NCBI RefSeq assembly: GCF_002284565.1
Contig: NZ_NPKI01000008.1
Coordinates: 62,001 to 126,000, forward strand
DNA from: Mesorhizobium mediterraneum
GTDB lineage: Bacteria; Pseudomonadota; Alphaproteobacteria; Rhizobiales; Rhizobiaceae
Direction: 5' to 3'
DNA length: 64,000 bases
The translations under genes were made by a program, and so were the position numbers. Below the pieces are notes generated by a model. The model worked only from the letters and a program-made list of their open reading frames with translations. It had not been told where the DNA came from and ran no database searches. Below are positions 8,369 to 16,954 of this stretch, one piece after another; positions within the stretch are counted from its first letter, which is position 1; every line of letters begins with the position of its first letter.

Positions 8369-9859
8369 CTACTCAAACCTCTCCGCAATATGATGCTCCT
8401 CGGCGAGGTCGGAGAAGCGGGTGAACTCGCCCTGGAAGGCGAGGCTGACCGAGCCGGTCGGTCCGTGGCGCTGCTTGGCAACGATGACCTCGGCCTTGCC
8501 GCGCATCTCGTTCATCTCGTTTTCCCATTTGATGTATTCGTCTGTGCCGGGCTTCGGCTCGCGGTTCTTCAGATAGTATTCCTCGCGGTAGACGAACATC
8601 ACCACGTCGGCATCCTGCTCGATCGAGCCCGATTCGCGCAGATCCGAGAGCTGCGGGCGCTTGTCGTCGCGGCTTTCGACTTGGCGCGACAGCTGCGACA
8701 GCGCGATGATCGGCACGGCAAGTTCTTTGGCCAGCGCCTTCAGGCCAGTGGTGATCTCGGTGATTTCCTGCACGCGGTTCTGCGAGGATTTCGCGCTCGA
8801 TCCTTGCATCAGCTGGATATAGTCGATGACGATGACGTCGAGGCCGCGCTGGCGCTTCAGCCGTCGCGCGCGCGCCGACAGCTGGGCGATCGAGATGCCG
8901 CCGGTCTGGTCGATGAACAGCGGGATCTTCTGCATGGTCTGCGAGCAGGCGACCAGCTTTTCGAAGTCCATCTCGCTGATCTCGCCGCGGCGGATTTTTG
9001 ACGACGGGATTTCGGTCTGCTCGGAAATGATGCGGGTGGCGAGCTGTTCCGACGACATTTCGAGCGAGAAGAAACCGACGACACCGCCATTGGCCGCCTT
9101 GAACGAGCCGTCGGCCTGTTGCGCCGGCACATAGGCCTCAGCGATGTTGAAGGCCATGTTGGTGGCGAGCGATGTCTTGCCCATGCCGGGGCGGCCGGCG
9201 ATGATGATCAGATCGGACGGCTGCAGGCCGCCCATGCGGCGGTCGAGATCGCGCAGGCCCGTGGCGACACCTGACAGATGTCCGTCGCGCATATAGGCGG
9301 CGTTGGCCATGTCGACGGCGGTTTTAACCGCGTCGGTGAAGCTCTCGAAGCCGCCATCGTAGCGGCCGGTCTCGGCCAGCTCGAACAGGCGCCGCTCGGC
9401 ATCCTCGATCTGCTCGGACGGCGACATGTCGACCGGCGCATCATAGGCGATGTTGACCATGTCTTCGCCGACGGTGATCAGCGCGCGTCGCGTGGCGAGA
9501 TCGTAGATGGCGCGGCCGTAGTCGGCGGCGTTGACGACGGTGACCGCCTCGACAGCCAGCCGCACGACATATTGCGCAACCGTCATGTCCCCGACCTTCT
9601 CGTCGGCCGGCAGGAAGGTCTTCAGCGTGATCGGCGTCGCTACCTTGCCCATGCGAATGAGCTCGGCGGCGACCTCGAAGATTTTTCTGTGCAGCGGCTC
9701 GTAGAAATGACCGGATTTCAGGAAGTCCGAGACGCGGTAGAACGCATCGTTGTTGACGAGGATCGCGCCGAGCAGCGCCTGCTCGGCCTCGATGTTGTTC
9801 GGTGCCTCGCGATATAGCGGTGTTTCCGCCACGCCGAATTTTCGTGCTGCCTCTGCCAT
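8369..9859 (-). CDS. dnaB: Replicative DNA helicase DnaB
   Basis: DnaB is the hexameric 5'-3' helicase that unwinds the replication fork and recruits primase. The 496-residue product has the N-terminal primase-interacting domain (about 15-130), a linker helix and a RecA-like C-terminal domain with Walker A GRPGMGKT at 222-229. The DNA-binding and arginine-finger region 'SQLSRQVESRDDKRPQLSDLRE' follows. No intein interrupts the usual insertion motifs. The C-terminus ends in the normal short acidic tail. It is the first gene of its strand segment after a 206-bp gap holding inverted repeats, so its promoter is probably there. Confidence 0.97.
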   Translation of the reverse strand: MAEAARKFGVAETPLYREAPNNIEAEQALLGAILVNNDAFYRVSDFLKSGHFYEPLHRKIFEVAAELIRMGKVATPITLKTFLPADEKVGDMTVAQYVVRLAVEAVTVVNAADYGRAIYDLATRRALITVGEDMVNIAYDAPVDMSPSEQIEDAERRLFELAETGRYDGGFESFTDAVKTAVDMANAAYMRDGHLSGVATGLRDLDRRMGGLQPSDLIIIAGRPGMGKTSLATNMAFNIAEAYVPAQQADGSFKAANGGVVGFFSLEMSSEQLATRIISEQTEIPSSKIRRGEISEMDFEKLVACSQTMQKIPLFIDQTGGISIAQLSARARRLKRQRGLDVIVIDYIQLMQGSSAKSSQNRVQEITEITTGLKALAKELAVPIIALSQLSRQVESRDDKRPQLSDLRESGSIEQDADVVMFVYREEYYLKNREPKPGTDEYIKWENEMNEMRGKAEVIVAKQRHGPTGSVSLAFQGEFTRFSDLAEEHHIAERFE

Positions 9860-9970
9860 GATGTCCCCGGTTTCGATCCCGGTCTCTCGATATCAGAACG
9901 GGATAAGTCGGTGATGACTTATCTGCATCAGTCCCCATCCAATCGGCTTTGGTGCCCGCGATTCACAGCC

Positions 9971-10014
9971 AAGATCTTTCGGTGGAAAGAATCTTGATTG
10001 ACTCGAATCAAGAT
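9971..10014. repeat. Tandem hairpin-forming inverted repeats upstream of dnaB
   Basis: A perfect 9-bp inverted repeat (ATCTTGATT 9991-9999 / AATCAAGAT 10006-10014) is nested against an imperfect one (AAGATCTTTC 9971-9980 with GAAAGAATCTT 9985-9995). They share bases, so the two stems are mutually exclusive. They lie in the gap between dnaB and the Rsm22-like gene and may act as a terminator for the latter or a regulatory site for dnaB. A further 7-bp stem (GTTCTCT/AGAGAAC) lies at about 10029-10044. Confidence 0.45.
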
Positions 10015-10065
10015 GGCGAGCCTAGCCGTTCTCTAGAGAGAACAAAACAGGAAAATAGCTGCCAA

Positions 10066-11037
10066 TCACTCCGGCAGCGCGTCGCCCCAGTCGAGCCGCC
10101 GCGCGGTCTTGAACATCTCGCCGTCGCGCTTGGTGAACAGTTTCTCGTCGACACTGCCGTCCTTTTCGCAAAGTTTCAGCAGGACCTTTCCCGAGCCGGG
10201 TTTCGGCGGTGCTATCACCCGCGCCTGCGGGGGGTGGACGGCCGGATGGCGGGAGGCGGCGACATAGATGAATTTCTCGTCCTCCCATGGCACGTCGGCG
10301 TCCTTGGCCAGCCGGTGCAGGCGCGAGCGCGCGACACGGCGCGAAAAATGGCACCAGTCGGGCGCCGCGAGCGGGCAGGGCGCCTCATGAGGGCAAGGCG
10401 CAAGCACATGCGCGCCCGCCTCGATCAGGTGCCGCCGCACGGCAAGTATGCGCTGCCATCCGGCCGGCGTGCCCGGCTCGACGACCAGCAGCGTGTCGTC
10501 GGTCAGGTGCCAGAGCCGGTCGATGAGTTTTGGCAGCGATGCCGGCGCGATCTCGTCCAGCACATAGGCGCAGGTGACCAGCTCGGCCGGCTTGAGGTCG
10601 GCAAGGTCGATGGTGACATCGCCGGCCAGCCAGGCGATCCTGGCCGTCATCGCCTCAGTGGCAAGCGCCTCGCCGATCCGGCGCACCGCGGCGCTCGCCT
10701 CGATCAGCACCGCCTGCTCGAGGTCGGGCCAGAGATCGAGCGCGGCCCAAAGCACCGTGCCAGGGCCAGCGCCGACATCGAGCAGGGTTTTCGGCGCATA
10801 GTCGGGCCGTGCCTCGCTGACCGCATCAAGGCTGGCACGGACGGCGGCGTAGGTCGCCGGCAGCCGCGTCGCCAGATAGGCCTTGACCGCCATCTCCTCG
10901 GCCATGTGCAGGCGGCCGTCGCGCAACTCGGCGCGGTAGCGGTCCGATAGCGTCTTTGCCGCCTGCTTCAATGTCGGCAGCGGCACTTTTTCGAGGAGGC
11001 GCTCGACGCCCTGCCGAAGCGGGATAGGCAGTTCCAT
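10066..11037 (-). CDS. Rsm22/METTL17-family ribosome-associated methyltransferase-like protein
   Basis: The 323-residue product has the Rsm22 layout. A helical N-terminus is followed by a Rossmann methyltransferase domain with the SAM motif 'LLDVGAGPGT' (86-94), then 'CAYVLDEI', then a cysteine-rich C-terminal module. Cys215, Cys221, Cys229 and Cys290 have nearly the same spacing (6, 8, about 60) as the 4Fe-4S ligands reported for mitochondrial METTL17. This supports an iron-sulfur small-subunit assembly factor rather than a simple methylase. The gene follows ynfA by 3 nt and may be co-transcribed with it. The family call is firm; the activity in bacteria is not defined. Confidence 0.85.
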   Translation of the reverse strand: MELPIPLRQGVERLLEKVPLPTLKQAAKTLSDRYRAELRDGRLHMAEEMAVKAYLATRLPATYAAVRASLDAVSEARPDYAPKTLLDVGAGPGTVLWAALDLWPDLEQAVLIEASAAVRRIGEALATEAMTARIAWLAGDVTIDLADLKPAELVTCAYVLDEIAPASLPKLIDRLWHLTDDTLLVVEPGTPAGWQRILAVRRHLIEAGAHVLAPCPHEAPCPLAAPDWCHFSRRVARSRLHRLAKDADVPWEDEKFIYVAASRHPAVHPPQARVIAPPKPGSGKVLLKLCEKDGSVDEKLFTKRDGEMFKTARRLDWGDALPE

Positions 11038-11040
11038 AGC

Positions 11041-11364
11041 TCACGCCCCCCGAGGCGCGAGCAGGATGACCGAGGCGCCGACGATGCAGAGCGCGGACCC
11101 GGCAATATCCCAACGGTCGGGACGCACGCCTTCCACCAGCCACAACCATCCGAGCGAGGCGGCAATGTAAATGCCGCCATAGGCGGCATAGGCGCGGCCC
11201 GCCGCACTGATGTCTACCAGCGCCAGCAGGAATGCGAACAAAGCGAGTGAGGCCAGGCCTGGAGCCAGCCACAGCGGCGACTTTTCCAGCCGCCACCACG
11301 CCCACGCCGAAAAGCAGCCGGCGATCTCGGCAAGGGCAGCAACGATATAGATGAGATAGGTCAT
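11041..11364 (-). CDS. YnfA/UPF0060 small membrane protein
   Basis: The 107-residue product has four membrane helices and the family's '[18 protein letters not shown]' first helix and '[20 protein letters not shown]' third helix. YnfA-type proteins resemble small multidrug resistance transporters and some have been linked to export of toxic cations. The start is ATG 11364, which fixes an unusual situation: the terminator of the upstream cfa gene ends one base before it. The candidate Shine-Dalgarno GAGA lies in the terminator stem. Longer frames upstream are unlikely because they would run through the hairpin. The stop lies 3 nt before the Rsm22-like start. Confidence 0.85.
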   Translation of the reverse strand: MTYLIYIVAALAEIAGCFSAWAWWRLEKSPLWLAPGLASLALFAFLLALVDISAAGRAYAAYGGIYIAASLGWLWLVEGVRPDRWDIAGSALCIVGASVILLAPRGA

Positions 11365-11365
11365 G

Positions 11366-11399
11366 AAAAAAGGTCTCGCGGCGATGGCGAGACCTTTTT
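11366..11399 (-). terminator. Strong hairpin with T-run ending the cfa transcript
   Basis: A perfect 13-bp inverted repeat (11367-11379 / 11387-11399, 7-nt loop) has A-runs and T-runs at its base and can terminate on either strand. On the minus strand it follows cfa by about 50 nt and its U-tract abuts the ynfA start codon. Confidence 0.85.
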
Positions 11400-11449
11400 C
11401 AGCGTGCGGGCCGGCAATGGCAAGCGGCAATGGCGAGATCGCCGGAAGT

Positions 11450-12739
11450 CTATTCCGTATCCGCCACCTTGCGGCGGCGCGCGGGCTTGGCGGCAGGGGC
11501 TTTTGGGCGATGCCCCATGTCGCGCATGTCCAGCGCCTTCTCGCATTTGGCCATGTAGTCGCGCGTCATCGGCAAGGTATCGTTCTTCTTGGCAATCTGG
11601 ATCTGGAAGATCACCAGGTCCTGCCAGCGGAAGGCGGCTTCAGAGGCCGCCAGATAGAACTCCCACATGCGGCAGAAGCGCTCGTCGTAAATCGCCTTGG
11701 CCTTGTCGCGATTGGCAGCGAAGCGCTGGCCCCAGTGCTTCAGCGTATCGGCATAATGCAGCCGCAGGATTTCGATGTCGGTGACGACGAGGCCCGACTT
11801 CTCGATCGCCGGCATCACCTCCGATAGCGCAGGGATGTAGCCGCCCGGGAAGATATACTTGCGGATGAAGGCGCTGGTTGCCCACGGCACACCGGAGCGG
11901 CCGATCGTGTGCAGCAGCATGACGCCGTCCGGCTTCAATAGCGTCGCCGATTTGTCGAAGAAGGTGCGGTAGTGGTTGACGCCGACATGCTCGAACATGC
12001 CGACCGATACGATGCGGTCGAAGCGCTCGTTGAGTTCGCGATAATCCCTCAATTCGAAATGCACGCGGTTTTCCAGACCTTGCGCATGGGCCCGGTCGGT
12101 GGCGACGCCATGCTGTTCGGTCGATAACGTCACACCTTGCACGTCCACGTCGAAGGACTTGGCGAGATAGAGACCGAGCCCGCCCCAGCCGGAACCGATG
12201 TCGAGCACGGTTTGGCCGGCCTTCAGCCTGAGCTTGGCGGCAATGTGGCGCTTCTTGGCAGCCTGCGCCTCATCGAGCGTCATATCCGGCTGCTCGAAAT
12301 AGGCGCAGGAATACTGCATGTCCTCGTCGAGGAAGAGCCTGTACAGGTCGCCCGACAGATCGTAGTGGCGCTGCACGTTGCGGCGCGCGCGCGCCGCCGT
12401 GTTGATCTGCTGCAGGCGGCGGAAGGCGTGGCGCAGGCCCTCGATCGCTTTCGACCAGGTGGCATCGATGCCGCCGCTACCCATGTTCTGGAAGGCGATG
12501 CGCATGACCCCCAGCACGCCGCCCTCGAGTATGTCGAGTTCGCCGTCCATATAGGCTTCCGGCACCGCCAGCATCGGATCGAAGGTAATGGCGCGCTCGG
12601 CATGCGCGGTCTTGATGTGCATGTGCACCGGCTCGCCGCTGCCGTCGCCGAACATCACCGACAAGCCCTTGGGTCCGGTGACTTTGAGATTGCCGGTGCG
12701 CACCAGGCGGTCGAGAACGCGTTTCAGCAGAATATTCAT
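11450..12739 (-). CDS. cfa: Cyclopropane-fatty-acyl-phospholipid synthase
   Basis: The 429-residue enzyme methylenates the double bond of unsaturated membrane phospholipid acyl chains with S-adenosylmethionine, usually on entry to stationary phase or acid stress. The N-terminal lipid-binding domain (about 1-120) precedes the methyltransferase domain with '[17 protein letters not shown]' and the family signature '[14 protein letters not shown]'. ATG 12739 is preceded by GAGGGGAC at a good distance; a longer frame to 12916 lacks support. A Lys/Arg-rich tail ends the protein. It is flanked by terminators on both sides, so it is probably monocistronic. Confidence 0.93.
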   Translation of the reverse strand: MNILLKRVLDRLVRTGNLKVTGPKGLSVMFGDGSGEPVHMHIKTAHAERAITFDPMLAVPEAYMDGELDILEGGVLGVMRIAFQNMGSGGIDATWSKAIEGLRHAFRRLQQINTAARARRNVQRHYDLSGDLYRLFLDEDMQYSCAYFEQPDMTLDEAQAAKKRHIAAKLRLKAGQTVLDIGSGWGGLGLYLAKSFDVDVQGVTLSTEQHGVATDRAHAQGLENRVHFELRDYRELNERFDRIVSVGMFEHVGVNHYRTFFDKSATLLKPDGVMLLHTIGRSGVPWATSAFIRKYIFPGGYIPALSEVMPAIEKSGLVVTDIEILRLHYADTLKHWGQRFAANRDKAKAIYDERFCRMWEFYLAASEAAFRWQDLVIFQIQIAKKNDTLPMTRDYMAKCEKALDMRDMGHRPKAPAAKPARRRKVADTE

Positions 12740-12819
12740 GACCAAATGTCCCCTCTCGGTCAGACAGCCTGTCCTACTCTGCATCAACATATAGGGTTTC
12801 GAAAAGTTCCTGTTGGCAC

Positions 12820-12849
12820 AAAAATGCCCGGGCGAGGCGCCCGGGCATT
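12820..12849 (-). terminator. Rho-independent terminator after rplI
   Basis: A 12-bp perfect GC-rich stem (12823-12834 / 12838-12849) with a 3-nt loop is followed on the minus strand by TTTTTGTG. It lies about 70 nt beyond the rplI stop. Confidence 0.85.
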
Positions 12850-12916
12850 GGTCCAGAAATAACTGGAAGCCGACGAAATTGTTTAGAGCGCCGCGCTGAC
12901 GCCCTGTGACGTGCAA

Positions 12917-13501
12917 TCAGCCGTTGTCTTCACCGCCTTCGAACTCGGCATTGGGGTCGAAGAAGTTGTCAGGGCGCGCATTGTCATTGATGTCTTCGCC
13001 ATAGATGGCTTCGGCGGTGGTCAGCATCTCGCCCTTGGCCTGGCGCTCGGCTTCGTCGGCCGTGCGGGCGATGTTGAGCGTGATGGTGACCTCGACTTCC
13101 GGATGCAGCGCGATCGCCACGTTGGTAAGACCGATGGTCTTGATCGGCTGGTTGAGCAGGATCTGGTTGCGGTTGACCGAAAAGCCTTCCGCCGTCAGCA
13201 ACTCGGCGATGTCGCGGGTCGACACCGAGCCGTAGAGCTGGCCGGTTTCGCCGGCCGAACGCACGGCGATGAAGCTCTTGCCGTCGAGCTTTTCCGAAAC
13301 CTGCGTGGCCTCGGACTTGCGCTCGAGGTTACGGGCTTCGAGCTGGGCGCGCTGGCCTTCGAACTTCTTTTTGTTGGCTTCGTTGGCGCGCAGCGCCTTG
13401 CCCTGCGGCAGCAGGAAGTTACGGGCGAATCCGTCCTTGACCTTGACGGTGTCGCCCATCTGGCCGAGGCGGGAAACGCGCTCGAGAAGAATGACATCCA
13501 T
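12917..13501 (-). CDS. rplI: 50S ribosomal protein L9
   Basis: L9 binds 23S rRNA at the base of the L1 stalk and helps maintain reading frame. The 194-residue product opens with the canonical '[17 protein letters not shown]' N-domain, has the long connecting helix, and the C-terminal domain with '[17 protein letters not shown]'. It is longer than the enterobacterial protein (about 149) because of an acidic C-terminal extension, a feature usual in alphaproteobacteria. It is the last gene of the rpsF-rpsR-rplI cluster, 213 bp from rpsR with a terminator-like hairpin between them, so it may be partly uncoupled. Confidence 0.96.
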   Translation of the reverse strand: MDVILLERVSRLGQMGDTVKVKDGFARNFLLPQGKALRANEANKKKFEGQRAQLEARNLERKSEATQVSEKLDGKSFIAVRSAGETGQLYGSVSTRDIAELLTAEGFSVNRNQILLNQPIKTIGLTNVAIALHPEVEVTITLNIARTADEAERQAKGEMLTTAEAIYGEDINDNARPDNFFDPNAEFEGGEDNG

Positions 13502-13679
13502 GGTTTTGTTCCTTCGTTTGGGCGCCAAAATCACTGGCATCGACGCCGAATTGTCTGGAACAGGTCAGGAAGCAGAGGGCGTCGCCGCCAATGTCGCTGT
13601 CCTGCCTGTCGCGGCAGTTAGAGGTCTTCACCTCAACCCGGGGTTTGATGGTAGACCCCGCGGCGCCCGTCGCCGTGGG

Positions 13680-13704
13680 AAAAAGCGGGCGGCGAACCGC
13701 CCGC
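13680..13704 (-). terminator. Terminator or attenuator hairpin between rpsR and rplI
   Basis: The stem GCGGGCGG (13685-13692) / CCGCCCGC (13697-13704) with loop CGAA is followed on the minus strand by TTTTT (13684-13680). It starts 11 nt after the rpsR stop and could separate rplI expression from that of rpsF-rpsR. Confidence 0.75.
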
Positions 13705-13714
13705 TGAAAGAGTG

Positions 13715-13963
13715 TTAGCGAACCACGTAGGGCAGCAGGCCAAGGAAGCGGGCGCGCTTGATCGCCTTGGCGAGTTCGCGCTGCTTCTTCTGGCTGACGG
13801 CGGTGATGCGCGACGGCACGATCTTGCCGCGCTCGGAAATGTAGCGCTGCAGAAGACGTACGTCCTTGTAGTCGATCTTGGGCGCGTTGGCGCCGGAGAA
13901 CGGGCAGGTCTTGCGGCGGCGGTGGAACGGGCGCCGGGTCGGGATCTGGTTGATGTCGACCAT
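13715..13963 (-). CDS. rpsR: 30S ribosomal protein S18
   Basis: The 82-residue product is a full-length S18 with the conserved '[29 protein letters not shown]' core (cysteine at the start of the motif) and '[20 protein letters not shown]' C-terminal helix. S18 pairs with S6 on the platform of the small subunit. The start codon overlaps the rpsF stop as TAATG, which implies translational coupling and equal synthesis of the two partners. A terminator-like hairpin follows immediately. Confidence 0.97.
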   Translation of the reverse strand: MVDINQIPTRRPFHRRRKTCPFSGANAPKIDYKDVRLLQRYISERGKIVPSRITAVSQKKQRELAKAIKRARFLGLLPYVVR

Positions 13964-14457
13964 TATTCTGCACCCCCTTCAACACCTTCGCGCGGACGGC
14001 GCGGACCACGGTCTGCACCGGCGTCGCCACCGAAGCTGCGCGGCGGACGATCGCCACGGTCGCCGCGATCGCGGTCGCCGAACGAGCGCGGGCCGCGGTC
14101 ACGGTCGCCGAAGCCACCGCGTTCCGAGCGCTCTTCGCGCTTCTGCATCATCGCCGACGGGCCTTCCTCATGCGCATCGACCTTGATGGTGAGGAAACGC
14201 AGCACATCTTCGGACAGGCCCATCTGGCGCTCCATCTCGTTGAGCGCGGCCGGCGGGCAGGTGATGTCCATCAGCGTATAGTATGCCTTCCGGTTCTTGT
14301 TGACCCGGTAGGTGAGGGACTTCAGTCCCCAGTTCTCGACCCGGCCGACGGACCCGCCATTAGCTGAGATGACGCCCTTGTACTGTTCGACAAGCGCATC
14401 GACCTGCTGCTGCGAGAGGTCCTGCCGGGCAAGAAACACATGTTCGTAAAGAGCCAT
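13963..14457 (-). CDS. rpsF: 30S ribosomal protein S6
   Basis: The 164-residue product has the S6 ferredoxin-like domain in the first 95 residues ('[15 protein letters not shown]', '[19 protein letters not shown]'), followed by a long Arg/Asp/Gly-rich tail with repeated 'GDRDRG' units. Such tails are common in alphaproteobacterial S6 and are probably disordered and RNA-contacting. The ATG at 14457 fits the family start exactly. First gene of the ribosomal cluster; its promoter should lie in the 304-bp gap upstream, which may also hold the binding site for S6:S18 autoregulation. Confidence 0.96.
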   Translation of the reverse strand: MALYEHVFLARQDLSQQQVDALVEQYKGVISANGGSVGRVENWGLKSLTYRVNKNRKAYYTLMDITCPPAALNEMERQMGLSEDVLRFLTIKVDAHEEGPSAMMQKREERSERGGFGDRDRGPRSFGDRDRGDRGDRPPRSFGGDAGADRGPRRPREGVEGGAE

Positions 14458-14761
14458 ATTGTTCTTTTGCCTTTCTTCGTTTCTCTCCCGGTTCCCGGCG
14501 GCAAAAGCCTCTGCAACTTCTCTGACCCGCCGATCCCTAAAGGAGGCGGGGAAGAAAGGAGCATGACGAGACGGTCGAGAGCGGAGACACGGGAGGCGGA
14601 AGCGCTTCTGGCCCCACACGAAGGTTTCGAAAAACCTCCGGCCCTCCGTTCAGCCCCCAGCAAGGACCGGCAGATTGCGGGCGTCTATACAGGAATCCGG
14701 CTGGATGGCAAGGGCGAGCCGAAAATCCGCCGCTGCAAGGACGACATGTCGCGCGGCAGCT
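14458..14761. other. Intergenic region upstream of rpsF
   Basis: No gene was recognised here. It must contain the promoter of the rpsF cluster, read leftward, and the 3' flank of the phosphoglycerol transferase gene. A weak hairpin (CCGCC...GGCGG at about 14528-14549) is present, but neither a clear terminator nor a confident -35/-10 pair could be picked out. Confidence 0.4.
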
Positions 14762-16687
14762 TTAGCTTGTATGCGGGACCAGCTTCTTCACCGTTTCCGG
14801 GAAGAAATCGGGCGCTGCGTGGCGCTTGCCGAACATCATGTCGTATTGCAGCAGGCGGAAATCGCGAATGGCCGGGTCGATTTTCTTCTTGCGCGCCCAG
14901 TCCGGCGTGGCTTCGCCCGCCGGCGTCAACAGCAGATTGCGGTCGACGACACGGTAATGCTCGCGCATCTGGCCGAGGAAGCCGGTGTAATAGGGGTGGC
15001 TGATCCCGGCCGTGGTCAGGATATGGTAGGGCAGGAAGGCGGGGCTTACCGCGCCCATTTCCGCGGCCGGTCCGGTGCGGTTCGACCATACGATCAGCGG
15101 CGTCTGGTGATGCCGCAGCATCTGGTCAGGCGACTCCTTGCGCGGCGCGACATTGTCCTTGAGGAAGCCGGTTTCGACATAGACCGGACCGAGCGGCGGC
15201 AGATGGTCGCCGAAGAAGGCGATGACCGTCGGCCGCTGGCGGTTCTTCGCCCATTCGACAAGGCGCTCGAGGCCCTTGTCGGCGTCGGATGCTCCCTCTG
15301 TGAAGCTCAGCAGCGAATCCTTCGCCCATTGGCTGGTCGGCGCCTGCACCTTGTGGGTCGGATTGTAGTAGCGATTCGGCTCATAGGGACCGTGGTTCTG
15401 CAGGCTGACGGCGAAGAAGAAGAACGGATCGTCGGTGGCGTCGGCCTCGCGGATGATCTCGTCGGTCATCGCCGCGTCCGAGGCCAGCGGCCCGCGCTTT
15501 TCGAGATATGGCAGGTTTTCCTCCGACTTGAAGTCGTCGAAACCGAAATCCGCATAGACCGGCGTGCGGTTCCAGAACCAGCTCGTGCCCGGATGGATGG
15601 CGCGCGTCTCATAGCCTTGGCTCTTCAGGAACGTGGCCATCGACGGCACCGGCGCGCGGACATATTGCTGGTAAGGGATGCTGCCGGCCGGCAGGAAGGC
15701 ATTGGAAAAGCCGGTCAGCGCCTCGAACTCGACATTGGCGGTCATGCCGCCGAATTCGGGCGAGAACATCGAGCCCGAGCGCAGCGTCCGCACATTGGGA
15801 ATCGGATCGGGCGTGATGGTGACGCCGGGCAACTCGGTCGGATCCCAGAAGGATTCGCTCATGACGATGATGACGTCGGGCTTCTCGGCCGGTACGGAGA
15901 CCGTCACGTCAGGCCTGTCGATTGCCGCGATCGACTTGTCGGAATAGCCCGCAGGCGCCGAGACGTGGGCCATCGGCACGTTGAGCGCGAAGGCGAGCGC
16001 GAAGCCGTTGGAGGCGTAGTTTTCCTTCTGGTCCCACATGATCGGGATGATCTGCAACCGGTCACGCGTCCACGAGAAGGTCGCGTAATCCATGATTGAG
16101 ACGAAGAAGGCGAGCAGCGGCACTGTCAATGTCAGCCGGGCAAGGCGGCCCTTACGGCTGAGCGCCGGTACCCGGCGGCGCCATAGTCGCCAGCCATAGA
16201 CGAGCAGCGATAGGCCGCCAACGATGCCGACCGCCATAGCGATGGCGGTCCCCGGGCGTTCGCGCACCAGAAGCGGCATCAGCGCCACGATCTGGCGTGA
16301 ATACAAGAAATCGGTCGGATAGAGCGGATCGCCGAGATAGAGCGATTTCTGATGGCCGACAAAGGCCAGCGCCAGCGTCAGCGGCGCGACGATCATCAGG
16401 CTCTGGTGGCTGCGGCCGAGCACGGCATCGAGACCGATGAGGATCAACGCGAAAATGATGATGGTGGTCCAGCCCGGCTTGAACGGCTGCAGGAAGAAGG
16501 CGACGGTGCCGGCAAAGTCGCCGCGCACGATCAGTTCGACCGCAAACACCAGAATGGCGGCAGCGAGCAGGCTGACGAGGCCATAGCGGATAACGGGCCA
16601 TTTCCGGCCCGGCAGATAGCCGGTGGCCGGATCGCCTTCCAGAAACTGTGGCGCGGCCTTGCCGGCGCCTTTCCTAGTCCTTGCCAA
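14762..16687 (-). CDS. LtaS-like phosphoglycerol transferase (sulfatase superfamily)
   Basis: About 640 residues: four to five membrane helices in the first third, then a periplasmic sulfatase-fold domain. Motifs match lipoteichoic-acid-synthase relatives: 'VIIVMSESFWDP' (metal-binding Glu), 'GMTANVEFEALTG' (nucleophilic Thr), 'TSWFWNRTPVYADFGF' and 'FFGDHLPPL' (metal-binding Asp-His). In rhizobia such enzymes decorate periplasmic cyclic beta-glucans with phosphoglycerol (CgmB type), the likeliest role here by family analogy. The start is uncertain. TTG 16687 has GGGGGAA just upstream, whereas GTG 16711 would add eight residues but has no ribosome-binding site. There is no in-frame ATG nearby. 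Confidence 0.85.
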   Translation of the reverse strand: MARTRKGAGKAAPQFLEGDPATGYLPGRKWPVIRYGLVSLLAAAILVFAVELIVRGDFAGTVAFFLQPFKPGWTTIIIFALILIGLDAVLGRSHQSLMIVAPLTLALAFVGHQKSLYLGDPLYPTDFLYSRQIVALMPLLVRERPGTAIAMAVGIVGGLSLLVYGWRLWRRRVPALSRKGRLARLTLTVPLLAFFVSIMDYATFSWTRDRLQIIPIMWDQKENYASNGFALAFALNVPMAHVSAPAGYSDKSIAAIDRPDVTVSVPAEKPDVIIVMSESFWDPTELPGVTITPDPIPNVRTLRSGSMFSPEFGGMTANVEFEALTGFSNAFLPAGSIPYQQYVRAPVPSMATFLKSQGYETRAIHPGTSWFWNRTPVYADFGFDDFKSEENLPYLEKRGPLASDAAMTDEIIREADATDDPFFFFAVSLQNHGPYEPNRYYNPTHKVQAPTSQWAKDSLLSFTEGASDADKGLERLVEWAKNRQRPTVIAFFGDHLPPLGPVYVETGFLKDNVAPRKESPDQMLRHHQTPLIVWSNRTGPAAEMGAVSPAFLPYHILTTAGISHPYYTGFLGQMREHYRVVDRNLLLTPAGEATPDWARKKKIDPAIRDFRLLQYDMMFGKRHAAPDFFPETVKKLVPHTS

Positions 16688-16954
16688 CTTACAATTCCCC
16701 CGACCATACACAAAAGCGTCATTGAGCTGTCATCGATATGTCACAAAAAGCTAGCGCCTGTGGCTGAAATAAGAAGAGCCAGCAAACGAATCGTGAGCGA
16801 TTTTCATCATGAGTGATCGACAAAAAGCCTTTTGGAACAGGCACTCGGCCAGCGATGCCGAGCCGGAGCGGCCTGAGTTGGGCTGATGGCGGACTTGACT
16901 TGCCCGCCTGCCTTGCGTCACAGGCAGGAAAAATCAGCCGCTTAGGAGCCACAG

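Noticed and set aside
8369..9859. Intein in DnaB
   Set aside because: The protein has normal length and continuous motifs with no splicing blocks.
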